From contig JAKZAN010000007.1 in the NCBI GenBank assembly GCA_023053545.1, positions 8,370,001-8,434,000 on the forward strand: a DNA stretch of 64,000 bases. Reading direction: 5' to 3'. This document shows positions 36,801 through 46,838 of the stretch, piece by piece. Under the pieces are notes generated by a model that made no database searches, was not told where the DNA came from, and was given only the letters and a program-made list of their open reading frames with translations. Every line of letters begins with the position of its first letter. Positions within the stretch are counted from its first letter, which is position 1. The stretch is from Lepidurus packardi. Taxonomy: Eukaryota > Arthropoda > Branchiopoda > Notostraca > Triopsidae. Both the position numbers and the translations under genes were made by a program.

Positions 36801-39199
36801 TTGCCTCCCCATTTGCTATCAAAAACGCGGCTGGTCAGTTTCTGTCGCAACTGCTCTTGGTCTACTTCCAGTAAGTAGGCAGGGTAAGCCAAAGCTAAAA
36901 AGTTATAAAAAAGACACATTGGGATCTTGTTCAGCACATCGTTTTTTCACTCTCTTCAAACCATCGACTATAGATTTGCAAGCTAAAACTTTGAGATGGA
37001 AAGTCAAAAAGTATTTTCAAAAAGTCCCCTCATTCCAATGCTAATGTAACTCGACTCAAAAGAAAAGAGCTCAAAAGCTCCACGGGTTGGCTCTTGAACA
37101 AAAGTTGAGTGATTTTAAAAAAAAAAATTTACAGAAGTTTCACCTGTTCAGGGACCACACTACTTACCTTCATCGTCTTGCACTACGGCGTAGTTTTTTT
37201 CCTCCGCAAAAAGCACATTGCCCAAGTGCAAAGTGCCGCTAACGAGTTGCAAAACGTGCCATTTATCGTCTTCATTGAGACCGACGACGGACATGGCTTT
37301 GAGCGTGTCTTGGAATTCCTGAACGTCGTTGGTTCCTTCAACTTTATAAGCTCCACTGCAATTTAAATAGCTGTAGAATTCAGGCTCGGTTAGACCAAAG
37401 CTGTCTGTGGAAATAGGCACCGTTATTAATTTTCGGACGACATTTTTGAGAACAAAAAGGAAACGCGATATATACCTTTCATTTCTTGGGTGGCACCGGC
37501 ACAAAGTTGGTAAAATATGTGAAAACTTCGCTCGCTGTCTCCGCGAAGTACCACGCGAGATTTCTCCAGCAAAAAGTTGGAAATTCTCCCACCGACGGGT
37601 TGACCAGACTGAAATTGGATTTCCACATACTTTCCCTGTGGAAAGAATGACGAAAAAGATAAGTAAGTAAGAGGAGTAAAGGGAAAAGGGATTACTTGTT
37701 AAGCTTTCCCCCCTCAAATCTCAGCAATTTTTTTGCCCCGATGGGGGAGGTGAAAAGCACCATAAAATATAATAGAGAATAAAATCCAAACCCACTTACG
37801 AAACGACTGGAATTATTATTGCGCACGGACTTGGCGTTCCCAAACGCTTCTAATAAAGGATTGGATTCCAGGATGACGTCTTTGACGTGCTGAACTTTTC
37901 CGCCTCCGCCTGACACTTTGGCAATATAATTCATGATGTACTTGGCAGCTACGGTCTTGCCAGCGCCAGATTCTCCACTTATAATAACACACTGACTCTC
38001 GCCATCAATAACCATGTTACGATACATGTTATCCGCCAAAGCATAAACATGAGGCGGGTTTTCGTACGGCGCCTGGCCAAAGAAAAGACCCCGAAAGGGT
38101 AAAAGTATAAATAAAAGAAAAAGATTAGAATATAAACTTGGATAATCTCATTGCACGCCTTAATGCTTCTTACCGCGCCTTGGTATTGGTGAATCTCTTT
38201 ATCCGTAAAGTAAGGCATCTGCTTGAACGGATTGACAGAGACCAAAACGGGTCCAATATAAGTCTAGAAAGTGACATAGATTTTGTTAATACAGAACATT
38301 TCGCAAACTTTGATTTCCCAAAGTTTTTCAAGCTTACGAAGATGCAGTCATCCATATAGCGTTTCTTCAAGTTATCCACAATAGCATCTTCAGTGATCTT
38401 GGAAAGCAAGACCATATCATCCACGCCGGCCGTTTTGATATTGTGCGACTGCCAGTGGTACACCTGTAAGCAAACCAAATTATTCTACAATGTAATTCTC
38501 GAAAGTCATGGATATATAGTATAAAAAATTCCCGAAAGTCATGGATATATAGTATGAGACACCAAGACTTCTGGTCTAGTCCACTTGTCGCTTTACGGCC
38601 TCTACTGCCTTTTGTTTTAGTCCTACCCAACTTAATAAAAAACCAGGACTTAATAAAAAACCAGAATCAACAACTTGTACCCTATGAACCTTCGTGACTC
38701 TATTCATAGCGCATAAAACGGAATAAAAACTCTGAAGCATCCGTTATAATTTTCTGTTTTCCAAGTTTTGTTTCGTTCTGTTTTGTTCTGTTTTCCAAAC
38801 ACTTTATTGGCGTGACAAGCTTTTGCCTTAGAATGACAGACAGTTCCGAGTTCAGTCAACTCATTAAATAAAAAAAAGCTTGGCTAATAAGAATTTCCAC
38901 TTCCTCGCATACGAAACGCAAACTTTGCATATACTTTTGTTTTACAGTATATCCCATTATTGCTGTGTCACCTCAGTATCCTCTTCCGGCTTCCCATCTC
39001 GGCTCAAAGCGTCAACTTTGCCGCTGCCGAACCATGTTTCTAAAGAAGCGGAATTGCGGTAAACCCAATTACGCTTCCTGTGAAGATGACCACTGAATTC
39101 ACTGTCGATTGTACTAAGATTCACTGTTTGCGAGACGGAGCGTAACTTTAATCCACGTTTGGACGATTTCGGCAGAGTCGAAGCTTTACCCCAGTCCAT
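27883..39199 (-). CDS. MYO1E: Long-tailed unconventional myosin I (MYO1E/MYO1F type)
   Basis: Actin-based motor linking membranes to actin in endocytosis and cell cortex. 21 exons: 39199-38972, 38463-38338, 38263-38174, 38072-37800, 37635-37476, 37404-37168, 36894-36698, 36562-36395, 32998-32828, 32725-32559, 32190-32053, 31916-31622, 31499-31379, 31293-31130, 30762-30607, 30531-30392, 30316-30168, 30035-29445, 29361-29277, 28235-28036, 27962-27883; 1311 aa in frame. P-loop GESGAGKT (181-188), switch I NNNSSRF, switch II DIYGFE (456-461), actin-binding KCTPHYIR, one IQ ([15 protein letters not shown]), TH1 lipid-binding tail, Pro/Gln-rich TH2, C-terminal SH3 ending PGNYVVKI. The first exon adds about 76 residues before VYHWQSHN; it fits by phase and a good GAG/GTGACA donor, but vertebrate forms have about 5 residues there, so that exon is less sure. 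Intron 8 holds another gene. Confidence 0.93.
28434..29172. repeat. GATC-rich repeat blocks flanking a MITE in the myosin intron
   Basis: Blocks at about 28434-28560 and 29098-29172 carry repeated GATCCGATC/CGGATC words in both orientations (for example CCGATCCGATCAAA twice, and GGTCGGATCGGAT). Between them lies the second copy of the inverted-repeat element. This suggests a GATC-rich repeat into which the MITE inserted, all inside the intron between myosin exons 19 and 20. Confidence 0.55.
28747..29087. mobile_element. MITE-like inverted-repeat element, copy 2 (intron of myosin gene)
   Basis: Collinear with 11071-11468: CAACACGTTCTCCGGATTTAGT at the left, a TTTTTTCAGC(T/C) segment, GGAGTGAAAG, the hairpin CATCAAC/GTTGATG, a shortened CCTAA tract at about 28905-28940, TTTGTCATTCTTTTTCCGGAGAAC, and a right end GAACCTGTTGAAA. 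It is clearly diverged from copy 1, about 60 bp shorter, and no target duplication is visible. Confidence 0.75.
34414..34420 (+). promoter_or_regulatory. TATA box of the nested gene
   Basis: TATAAAA followed by GG, about 195 bp before the ATG at 34615, on the plus strand and inside the eighth intron of the minus-strand myosin gene. It supports an independent transcription unit there. Confidence 0.6.
34615..36171 (+). CDS. Secreted acidic Ser/Thr-rich protein, intronless, nested in a myosin intron
   Basis: A single uninterrupted ORF of 518 codons plus TAA on the strand opposite the myosin gene, wholly inside its 3.4 kb intron 8. The start is the ATG at 34615 (context CCACGATGC); the frame is open further upstream only with a TTG. 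Residues 1-22 form a signal peptide ([19 protein letters not shown]). Then come a Met run ([11 protein letters not shown], near residue 66), a very long Glu/Ser/Thr/Val-rich disordered region, a dibasic site [11 protein letters not shown], and a Tyr/Pro-rich C terminus with [15 protein letters not shown] and, at the end, [20 protein letters not shown] do not recognise a family. It could be a mucin-like or cuticle/eggshell protein, or a precursor of a small disulfide-bridged peptide (residues 501-506). The length of the open frame and the signal peptide make it a real gene. Confidence 0.82.
   Translation: MRALKVTLVLLAVELLVYGSCGFVMGHDLMAEYGLDEPNHANEEARANSWIIHPPPRPLVPLGWYNLVKNGTTMSPMMMMMFMHTSTPMPPSFVEESMVSINGNAPASLSPEVILPALGASFESFTGPTTLGELNSGNASAESAEGAAEEAVVSTEQSNIPEEVEEEEIVLPASGVSETEVVPIDKPQDCLVSVGSEIPANAPGCEAPDSSTTITNVEDGSDGQEEENEEPAISSTTGALSSGSDVLELTPVSALENVDVTQQIESVSQPLSEVSSTASAELDGSSSNPEPNDSNLDVPSDNGATLLENEQNEQEGDVLVPTTQTGVAEPLDSTTTSSSQAEQEGEAEKSQEPLLLQGQEQLVTLAEQEPLSETDISTTATLGLTGLDDSWLTTPQTDDVDTTTTSTPESTSSASFRQFQKRALLAANPLNIAEEGDNSNQNNAVNNESLDGATPEARQHYQHQRPYPIAPNYMQRPVYHTGYYGQYPDPMATVARVYDVCYTAWCSVKKSLRRYGLL
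38500..38555 (+). repeat. Two tandem copies of a 23-bp unit
   Basis: CGAAAGTCATGGATATATAG followed by TAT occurs at 38500-38522 and 38533-38555, period 33 bp, in the first myosin intron. Confidence 0.85.
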
Positions 39200-41610
39200 T
39201 TTTGGCCGTTCTTTTAGACTCGTTTATACTTTTAGGTCAGTTTTACGTTCTCACACAGGACTGAATAATGAAGTACTGGACTGGACGGTCTGGGGCCATG
39301 GCTATTACCATGGTAATGATCGCTCTTTGAAATTGCCACTTTCTTTCTTCTCTTTTTGCGCTCTGCTAAAGGCGATGACAGCTGCTGCGGAACTTTACGG
39401 CCACTAAATAAGATTACCTATCTCGACCCATTCTCTGGGCCATATAGAAAAGCTGGCTACTTCAGAAGCAAATGGGAAGAGGACAAACCCCCAAATAGGT
39501 GTAGCGCGCCTAAAATCGATAATTGGCTCAGGTAAGGGGCAAGTTCCTATACATAACGAAGCATTGGACCCTTTCTGTGTCCTAAAGGCGAGGGACAAAA
39601 TGTCAGGTTCTTGGTCCACTAGCGAGTCAAATTTCACCTTAATTAATCCTAGTATGCAGGACGTGAGCGTTTTCTTAGGGCTTCTTCATTAAAGTTGACT
39701 TAAGGAGCTTTTATGAGACATGGGTACCTAACAGGCAACTTTTCTTGTTCTCTAAGCTTACAATATTGATAGCATCCGTTTGTTTTGGGGATATTAAAGG
39801 AAGAGCAGGATGGGGGGCACCGGGAAAAGCCACACCCGAAGTAAAAGCGTAGGTTTTCCTGAGGAACAAGCATAATCAGGCGTCTGCACCGCCCTATTAT
39901 CAATATCAATGGTTGTCTAGGAGGTAAGTTTTTGTTTCCTGCATTACTTACCATTTTGAATGTGGTTTTAAAGCAAAGATCCGGTACAATGCAAAGGTAA
40001 ATCCAATCCTGGGAAGAGCTTTGGTATTCACTGGCACATTAATGCGAAATCACGCTCTATATCCTTTCGTTTATAAGCGTAAACTGAGGGGGGAAATTCA
40101 TAGTCTGGGTTAACGAAATTGTGCAATTTTTGAAAACTGAAATCTTAACTAACACAACATAAATCCATTAGCACATTGCGATTAAAAGTGTATTATGACA
40201 CACCATCACACGTCCACACGTTCTCTCGTCCTCACGTCACCTGCGTATGGGAGCGACTTTATCTCGCTTTATTCCGAACAAAAGTGAGTATACGTTATCC
40301 TTGAAACACTTTTTCACTATCACAGATATGGGTCACGTGACGCTCCCTCGGTTTTTATTTGACTCAAAATGTCGAGAACTTTTTTATGGGGTAGCCAAAG
40401 TTTCTCTTCTCTGCTTTGCTTTGCTATACTATACACACTTGTTGATGCTCGATGCTCGAGTGTGAGTTAACTCTGTTTGCCTTGTCACTTGACTTGTTAG
40501 CTACTTTGCAAGCGAAAATGTTCAGAGTTCTCGAGTTCTGACTCAGTCTTAAGAGATCCGGGTGCTTTTGGACTTTTGGACATAGTGGTTGTACAGAGAA
40601 AGTGTATTATTTATATTGCATGGGGAAAAACAAGGCCAAGGGCTTCCCCTGGATACCAGTTTGGAACCCCTAGAGCGAGAGGCGTTTTTTTAGGAACCTT
40701 TGAAGGAGTGGCTTAGCGAGTTTTGAGGTTTACCTGGTTTCCCTTCCTGGACTGATGATTCTTGTAGTCAACCATGCAAACAGGGGTAGATTTCCTGTCA
40801 CCGTGACGTCACCGTTTCCGGTTTTTCTTTAATATAGTGTGCTGTGTGTGTCTCTTGTTCTTGATCCTGTACACTGGTTTCCCTACAGACTTGGATTGTC
40901 TGTACCAAATTATGTTCCAAGTACCCACGCAGATTCAATTCCACCAGAGCAGTTGGGAGCTCAGCTTCATTCATATACCGGTTAATCTGAAAAGTAATCT
41001 GTCGCGATTGTCTGATACGCTATACTAATTTAAATTGGACTTTTGCTTTTGTTAGAATGGCGCATCTGCTTTCTTTGTGTGACCTATATAGACAAGAAGC
41101 AACAAAAAAGAAAAAAACTAGTCGACTTGAGCGAACATTGCTTGTTACTAGATTAGTTTCTTGTTAAAGACATCGAACACAAAGCAAGAAATGTCAAGAC
41201 CAGGAGCTTGGGTATGTTTTCTTTTCTTGTTTTGATTCGTTTTTATTTTTGACTTTTAATTCAGACGCTATCGCTAGCAGCCTTATCAGGTCTCGTATTT
41301 TGTTTGCCCACATTTTTATTAGCTTTGCTCATTCCCAAAAGGATGTTTTGGTTACATATGCGAGATAACGCCTAACTAAAAACGGATACTTAAAAGAGCG
41401 GTGTGGAGGAACTGCTTAAGCCAAAGAAAAAAAGGAATAGCCACGTTGCGGTGATTTAAAGATAAAAATGGGTTAGACGGTTTCATCTTTCCGTCGAGCG
41501 CGGAGCCAAGTCAAGCGTTATTAGTGGACATGTTTCATGATAGAAACAACCAAGCACACACAAGTCTGGCTCATTAGCTGACGAAATTCATGTGAATGTT
41601 AGGTCGATGT
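39200..41610. other. Intergenic, no gene recognised
   Basis: Between the myosin 5' end and the transglutaminase stop. It should hold the myosin promoter and the transglutaminase 3' UTR; AATAAA on the minus strand occurs at 41315-41320 and 41242-41247. One CRE palindrome TGACGTCA lies at 40804-40811. Short ORFs show no domains. Confidence 0.5.
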
Positions 41611-44600
41611 TCATTTGGTCACGGTGAAATGAGCCGAGCCCGTCACGTCGACCAACTCTGTTGAAACAAACGTTCCCACCAGACGCAATTCTCCGGCGTA
41701 TTTGGGAATGATTTGCACAGTCAAAGCAACGGCTTCTTCCGCCAACACATCCCTGCCAGGCCACCCAGAAAGATTAAGAAAACCCCATCAGTTAAAAAGA
41801 TTTCACAACAGATGTGAAGAATAAACCTGTAGTTGATGGTTTCGGAACGCGCCAAACCCGGGCCTTCGTAAGTGAACCGCGAATTGGTCAGCTGCGTCTT
41901 CAGCGGGTTCTTGAACGACATGACGACTTCCACTGGTCTACCTACTTTACACGCAGCAGGAACCTACACAAATTGTGTTAGAAAGTAGCGTTCACTTCTC
42001 TTTTAGGGTTTTAACGTATGAGAAAAAAGGGTGCGTTACTTTAATGTCCAGTTGAGGCTTAATGACTTGGAAGTCGTCTTCGGCCGCCCACGTTTGGTTC
42101 GTTTCTTTCACGGAAGCCATGCAATAAATTTTCATCATGCCATATTCGACCAGCTTGTTCGTGTAATCGGAAGCGTTAATTGTCTTCTTTATTTCCTCAC
42201 CTGTTTTTTTATAAACAATTAAGTTGCAATTTTATTAGACTAAATGTAATCATATTTTCTTTGATTAGTATTAGTCTTTTTTTGCTCTTACGTGCGTTGG
42301 GTTGCAATACGAAAAATCCAGTAGCTCGTTTTACTTCTTCCCCTTTCACTCCCGTGTAATAAATACTACTGCTGCTACAGATGATGTTTATCTATAAAGA
42401 AGGAATTCTCCTTATTTTTCACCTCTGTCTATTCATTCCAATTACCGTTCGTTTTTCTGATGAACGATTCTGTGGCGATAGAATCCACGACGCAATCCAC
42501 GACGGTAGTTAAGAGTACCCGGAGTGAACAGTTTGTAGGCGGGGAAGGGTAGAAAAGTATTGATATTAAAACAATATAAACTACCTGAAGGTCAACTCGA
42601 CTTACGTGAATTGTGACAGTTATATTGAAAGGATCGCCGACTTTGACTTGGTCGATCTCGGTTAACTGGAAGGATACATCCTCGTGAACCTCGTCTGCGT
42701 ATTCGATAAAGCGTTTGGTGCGGCTACCGGACATCCTGGCAGCGTTCAAAAACGCCATGCGTTCGTCAACAGTGCCTATAACATAAACGGAATGGTAAAC
42801 ACGTGCCGCAATAGGGCTCTTGGCCCAAACATATCATATCACAAAAAAAATACTCCATTTATAGACTCACCTTCCAATGCTTTGTAATTGCCTGTTACGT
42901 CCAAGACATCAGCATCGCCAATACGGTCAAACACTTTAACTTTCTTAGTTAAAATCTGCCGTCCCACACTGGAATATTGAATGAGAAATATATTCACTTA
43001 GCCAGTGAATGTCTCCGCTGCTTTTATGACATATTTACTGGTAATTGTCGCCTGATGCTTTCCGGAAACCGAAATCAGACTTGGAGTCTTCTTTCCACAT
43101 AACCAAATCCGCATTAACTTCCGCTAGAACGAAAGGCACATCATAGGCTAAACCGACTTGCCCAGTTTTGACGGCTTCCACGGAAGCGGGGCCACATTGG
43201 AAGAATCCTTTGTTTTTATGGCGTGAAAAGGGGGCGGAAATGGGTAAAGAGAGCATAAGGGATTACTGTGGAATTGCAGCCTCACAGAGTTATAAAGCAA
43301 TGTGCTGGGGGTAGCAGTGACTGCCCCGTATAAAAGGGGTTTTTCTATTTGGGGGGGGGGAGCAAGCTTGCCTGGTTTATTATACCTCCGGATCTCTCCT
43401 GTGGCGTGGCATCAATGGCTTGCCAGCCACCATAACCTTTGGGTAAATCGGGCCGAGCCATCCAAGCTTCTACCCAAACATGGAAATTCCACACCGAGTC
43501 CTTGCCTCCATCCGGATTTAATGGATCGTGGTCTAACTCGTTTCCCTTGGTATCGTAATAGCGATCGATGGTTAACGTACAGTTGGCATCGTGAGCGGAT
43601 ACTAAATTGGTCACCGGACGAGCCGGAATCCCCAATGCACGGCAAACTATAATTTTGCATAAAAAGCAAAAAAAATAAGGACTGGATTTGCCTCCCAACC
43701 TTGATTTCCCCCCTTTTCTCTTCCATTTTTTTCTGATTTTTCCAATTGAGAACTTCCCATCAAAAAAGAGATGGGTGGGGACATAAAATTGAATACTTAC
43801 GGGTATTCAGGACGCCAGCAAAGACCCAGCATTGGCCGTACTTGACGGATCGCCGTTTCTGCAAGTACTCTTCCAGGATTTTGACACTGCCTGTCCACGC
43901 TGCCGGCGCAGTGCCGTCGTTGTACTCGCCACTCCAATTCCCCTCCAAGACTCCGTTGTCGCCATCATTGGAATTGACCTAACGGTGAAAAGCTATCTCA
44001 GAAATGTCATTTCTTACATAAAAGAAAATGGATGGGCCTGTATTGATGTACATGTCAAAGTTCTAGAGAAGAAAGTAGCTACCAGCCCTTGTATTTCTGC
44101 CTTGCGCTTACCATGGCTGTCAGAGCTCGAGTCACCAGCAGTGGGTTTCCGCGCGAGGTATAGGCTAGTCCAGATTTGGCCAACAAAAGAATGGTGACAG
44201 GCAATGCGGTATCATCAAATTGCCCATAAACCCATTCACGTCCGCGAGCCGCACCATATGACCCCATCCAAATTTTGCCTACGTCGTTGGACACGTATTC
44301 CTCCAATTCTTCGGTGCATTCCATATGCGTCGTGTCCTCTTTTTAAGTAAAAATAAATGTATAAAATGAAATAAGGAAATAAAGTGACAGGGCGAACGGA
44401 TTTGCAAATATCTCTAGTATGTAGAGTTAGTGATCCTATGTTGAAAAACTTACCGTGACACCAAGGGTTAAAGAGGATGTAAATGTCCTCGGGACAAGTG
44501 TAAATCTTGACTTTTTGTTTGTTGGTGATCTCTCCAGTGCGGATAGTGCATTTCCATAATCCTACGGGGACATCGGCAGGGATTTGGATCTTCAAACACA

Positions 44601-45993
44601 CAAAAAAATAAGAAGAACGAAAGGAAGTAGAAATGAAAATTCATTTTTTTTAAGAAAGTGGGAAGGGTAGAAGAGTATAGGGAGCTCAGCCTCCGAAGCG
44701 GAGAGTCCCGGAGCTTTTCGGATCGGCGGAAAGTGGCTTTTCCGAGAGCTTTTCTTTGTGTCCTTACTTGCAGCGTAACTGAATCTTTCTCTTGCCCCTG
44801 TACGCGTATGTCCCATGCAGATGTAGGTTTCGTAAATGCGGTCGATCCGGTTACTGCCAGCACTGCTTGGGTACCTTTGGTAGTCACAGGGTTGGGACCT
44901 TGGGTCCATAAAAAAGTGGGAAAAAAAAGAAAATAAAAGTTGTAATAACAAGTTTTGATGACATCGTTGAGACACAAGGGAGTATGTGAGGACAGTAAAA
45001 GGAGAATAAAGAGAAGGTCAAGGGCATGAAGGTAGATTAAGTGTAGCAATGAAAATGATTTACCAAAGTTGAGCGTAAGCAGCAGTGTGTCGCGTTTGGG
45101 ATCAAAAGTACGTTTTTCCGTGAAGCGAACAATCAAATAAAAGGGCTGACCGCGTCTAATGACCACATTGGCCGGCTGGCGACGTACTAAGTCATATTTC
45201 TTCGTATGATGTTCTTCCGCGTTTTCCTTGGGGTAGAAGTGAACTTTATCAATGTCCAAGACGCCCACAGGTTTTTGGAAAGCTATGGATAGAAAAGTAG
45301 CCAACACGTGATTTATTAGTACATACATACTATCTTTCTAGTTTCGAGGGTTTCTCTCTTTAACATCGTGGAATACTCGTGTATTGTGTCTAGTGCAGTG
45401 TAGTGTAAGGGTACTTTTTATTTATTAAAGATTTTATTGTAATTTTTTGTGGGGGGAAGTTTAAATATGGCTCTATACGTAAATGTAGCTAAATATGGCT
45501 TTTTATACGTAAATGTAATAAAAAAAGGCTTTAATTGCCGGTATAATAAACCAAACACTTATATAAAAACAAGCTTTCTACAATAATGAAATATGGAACA
45601 CACGTCACTCCGCAAGAATGAATAATGAAACGGAACCGAGCGAACAGTTCTCCGAACCGGGACTCGTCCATGATACTTCGGCTTGTCGCCTTCCGACGGT
45701 TACGTCGCTCCGAATAGCTTTTAATATTGGACGGCATTGTACATGTAGGTACGATAAATTGACTTAAACCCAGGTACATTAGTGACGCAACATGCAAGAG
45801 AACTTGGACAGGACTTGAAGGTCCAATTTCTGCTGCTTGTATGAAAGCACGAGTGGAATACGTGGAACGGACACTTACCCTCTAAGTTGTTTAGGATGCG
45901 ATCCTGTCGGCGGCGTTCGGTGTGTTCAGTCGTAATCTTGTTGAACATGTTGACTAGATAGTCATCTATGCTAAATAGGTTGAGCGTACTCAT
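41611..45993 (-). CDS. Tg: Transglutaminase (annulin/haemocyte type)
   Basis: Calcium-dependent protein cross-linker joining glutamine to lysine side chains; in arthropods it acts in haemolymph clotting and cuticle. 15 exons: 45993-45879, 45282-45064, 44898-44768, 44589-44454, 44338-44112, 43978-43801, 43646-43386, 43207-43039, 42968-42871, 42775-42606, 42469-42446, 42391-42292, 42200-42040, 41963-41827, 41752-41611; 755 aa in frame. The triad is intact: Cys326 in YGQCWVFAG, His391 in [10 protein letters not shown], Asp414 in [12 protein letters not shown]. The N-terminal beta-sandwich, the core ([26 protein letters not shown]) and two C-terminal beta-barrels ([12 protein letters not shown]) are all present. 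There is no signal peptide, as expected for this leaderless family. The start is the first ATG; the frame extends upstream only with a TTG and soon meets TAA. Exon 11 is just 24 nt. Confidence 0.94.
42446..42469 (-). other. Tg: 24-nt microexon of the transglutaminase gene
   Basis: Phase-0 exon coding NRSSEKRT, bounded by CACAG on the 5' side and GTAATTG on the 3' side. Its eight residues fill the spot between the ITVTIH and [14 protein letters not shown] strands, where other transglutaminases have an N-x-S/T-rich loop. The longer open frames across the region lack acceptor sites. Confidence 0.8.
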
Positions 45994-46838
45994 GATGCTG
46001 ACAGAACTTTGGCTAAGATTCAAGGGAAGTTAAGGCAGAACTTGACTGTTGTCGAACCGAGACCAATCTGTTACCCTTAAAATCTGGATGTATGGAATAT
46101 ATAATATTCGATTGACAAAGAGTCTTTGCGAGATTATTTCCGCCCCAGGATGTTATCAAGACCGCAGCGAAGCTGTTGCTCCCCTGATAAAAACTCTGTA
46201 ATTGCAAGGAAGGGAAGTCAGGGTTAAGAAAAAAGAGCCGCAAGTCAGGGTTGGTTGAAGTCGGAGGATGTGGAAACATGTTTTTTCGATAGCCTCCAGG
46301 CTCGCGGAAGTTTTGAGATAAAAACTTGCCTTAATAACTTTGCTATTGTTGGCTTTTTTGCCCACAAAAGGGGTATTTTTTGGCGGAAGATATTCAAAGA
46401 GCTGCATGAAACGATTTTTCCAATCCTGTCGCAAATTCGGTCTGTATTGCGGCAAAAAAATACCAACAACAAGTAAAGAAATGTACACCAATTTTGTGGC
46501 AGAAATAAGCACCGTTTACAGAGACATGCAACCCGTATGTCATCACGTTTCAAGCCATTCTAAACGCTTAACACTGGAAAAACGAAATATTGCGACAAGT
46601 TCCCAAACTCTGCGGCAGGATTCCAGGTTGCTATTGGTAGATTATTTGAAAAACACTTACACGGAGTATTCACAAAAAAGTACGAGGGTTTTTAATGCTG
46701 GCTATTGTGTAGTCTATGTAATATTGTGTACTACATTGGGTAGTCTAAAGTGGAAATAATTATACTGACAAAACGTTCTTCGAGTGTTAAAGGGGTAAAA
46801 AAGTGGTAAAATTCTTCAACCGTGGCTCCAAGCCCTTG
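45994..46838. other. Intergenic gap between transglutaminase and chitinase
   Basis: About 0.85 kb holding the presumed transglutaminase promoter and chitinase 3' UTR. Several short ORFs overlap on both strands; none is convincing. Confidence 0.45.

Noticed and set aside
39189-39199. Very short first myosin exon ending at the strong GG/GTAAAG donor
   Set aside because: The phase does not match the phase-0 acceptor before VYHWQSHN, so the join would shift frame.
42429-42605. Long exon in place of the transglutaminase microexon
   Set aside because: The open frame there has no AG acceptor at a usable position and its translation does not resemble the family; the 24-nt exon fits exactly.
45994-46023. 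Longer transglutaminase N terminus
   Set aside because: The frame extends only from a TTG and an in-frame TAA follows upstream; the first ATG at 45993 is preferred.
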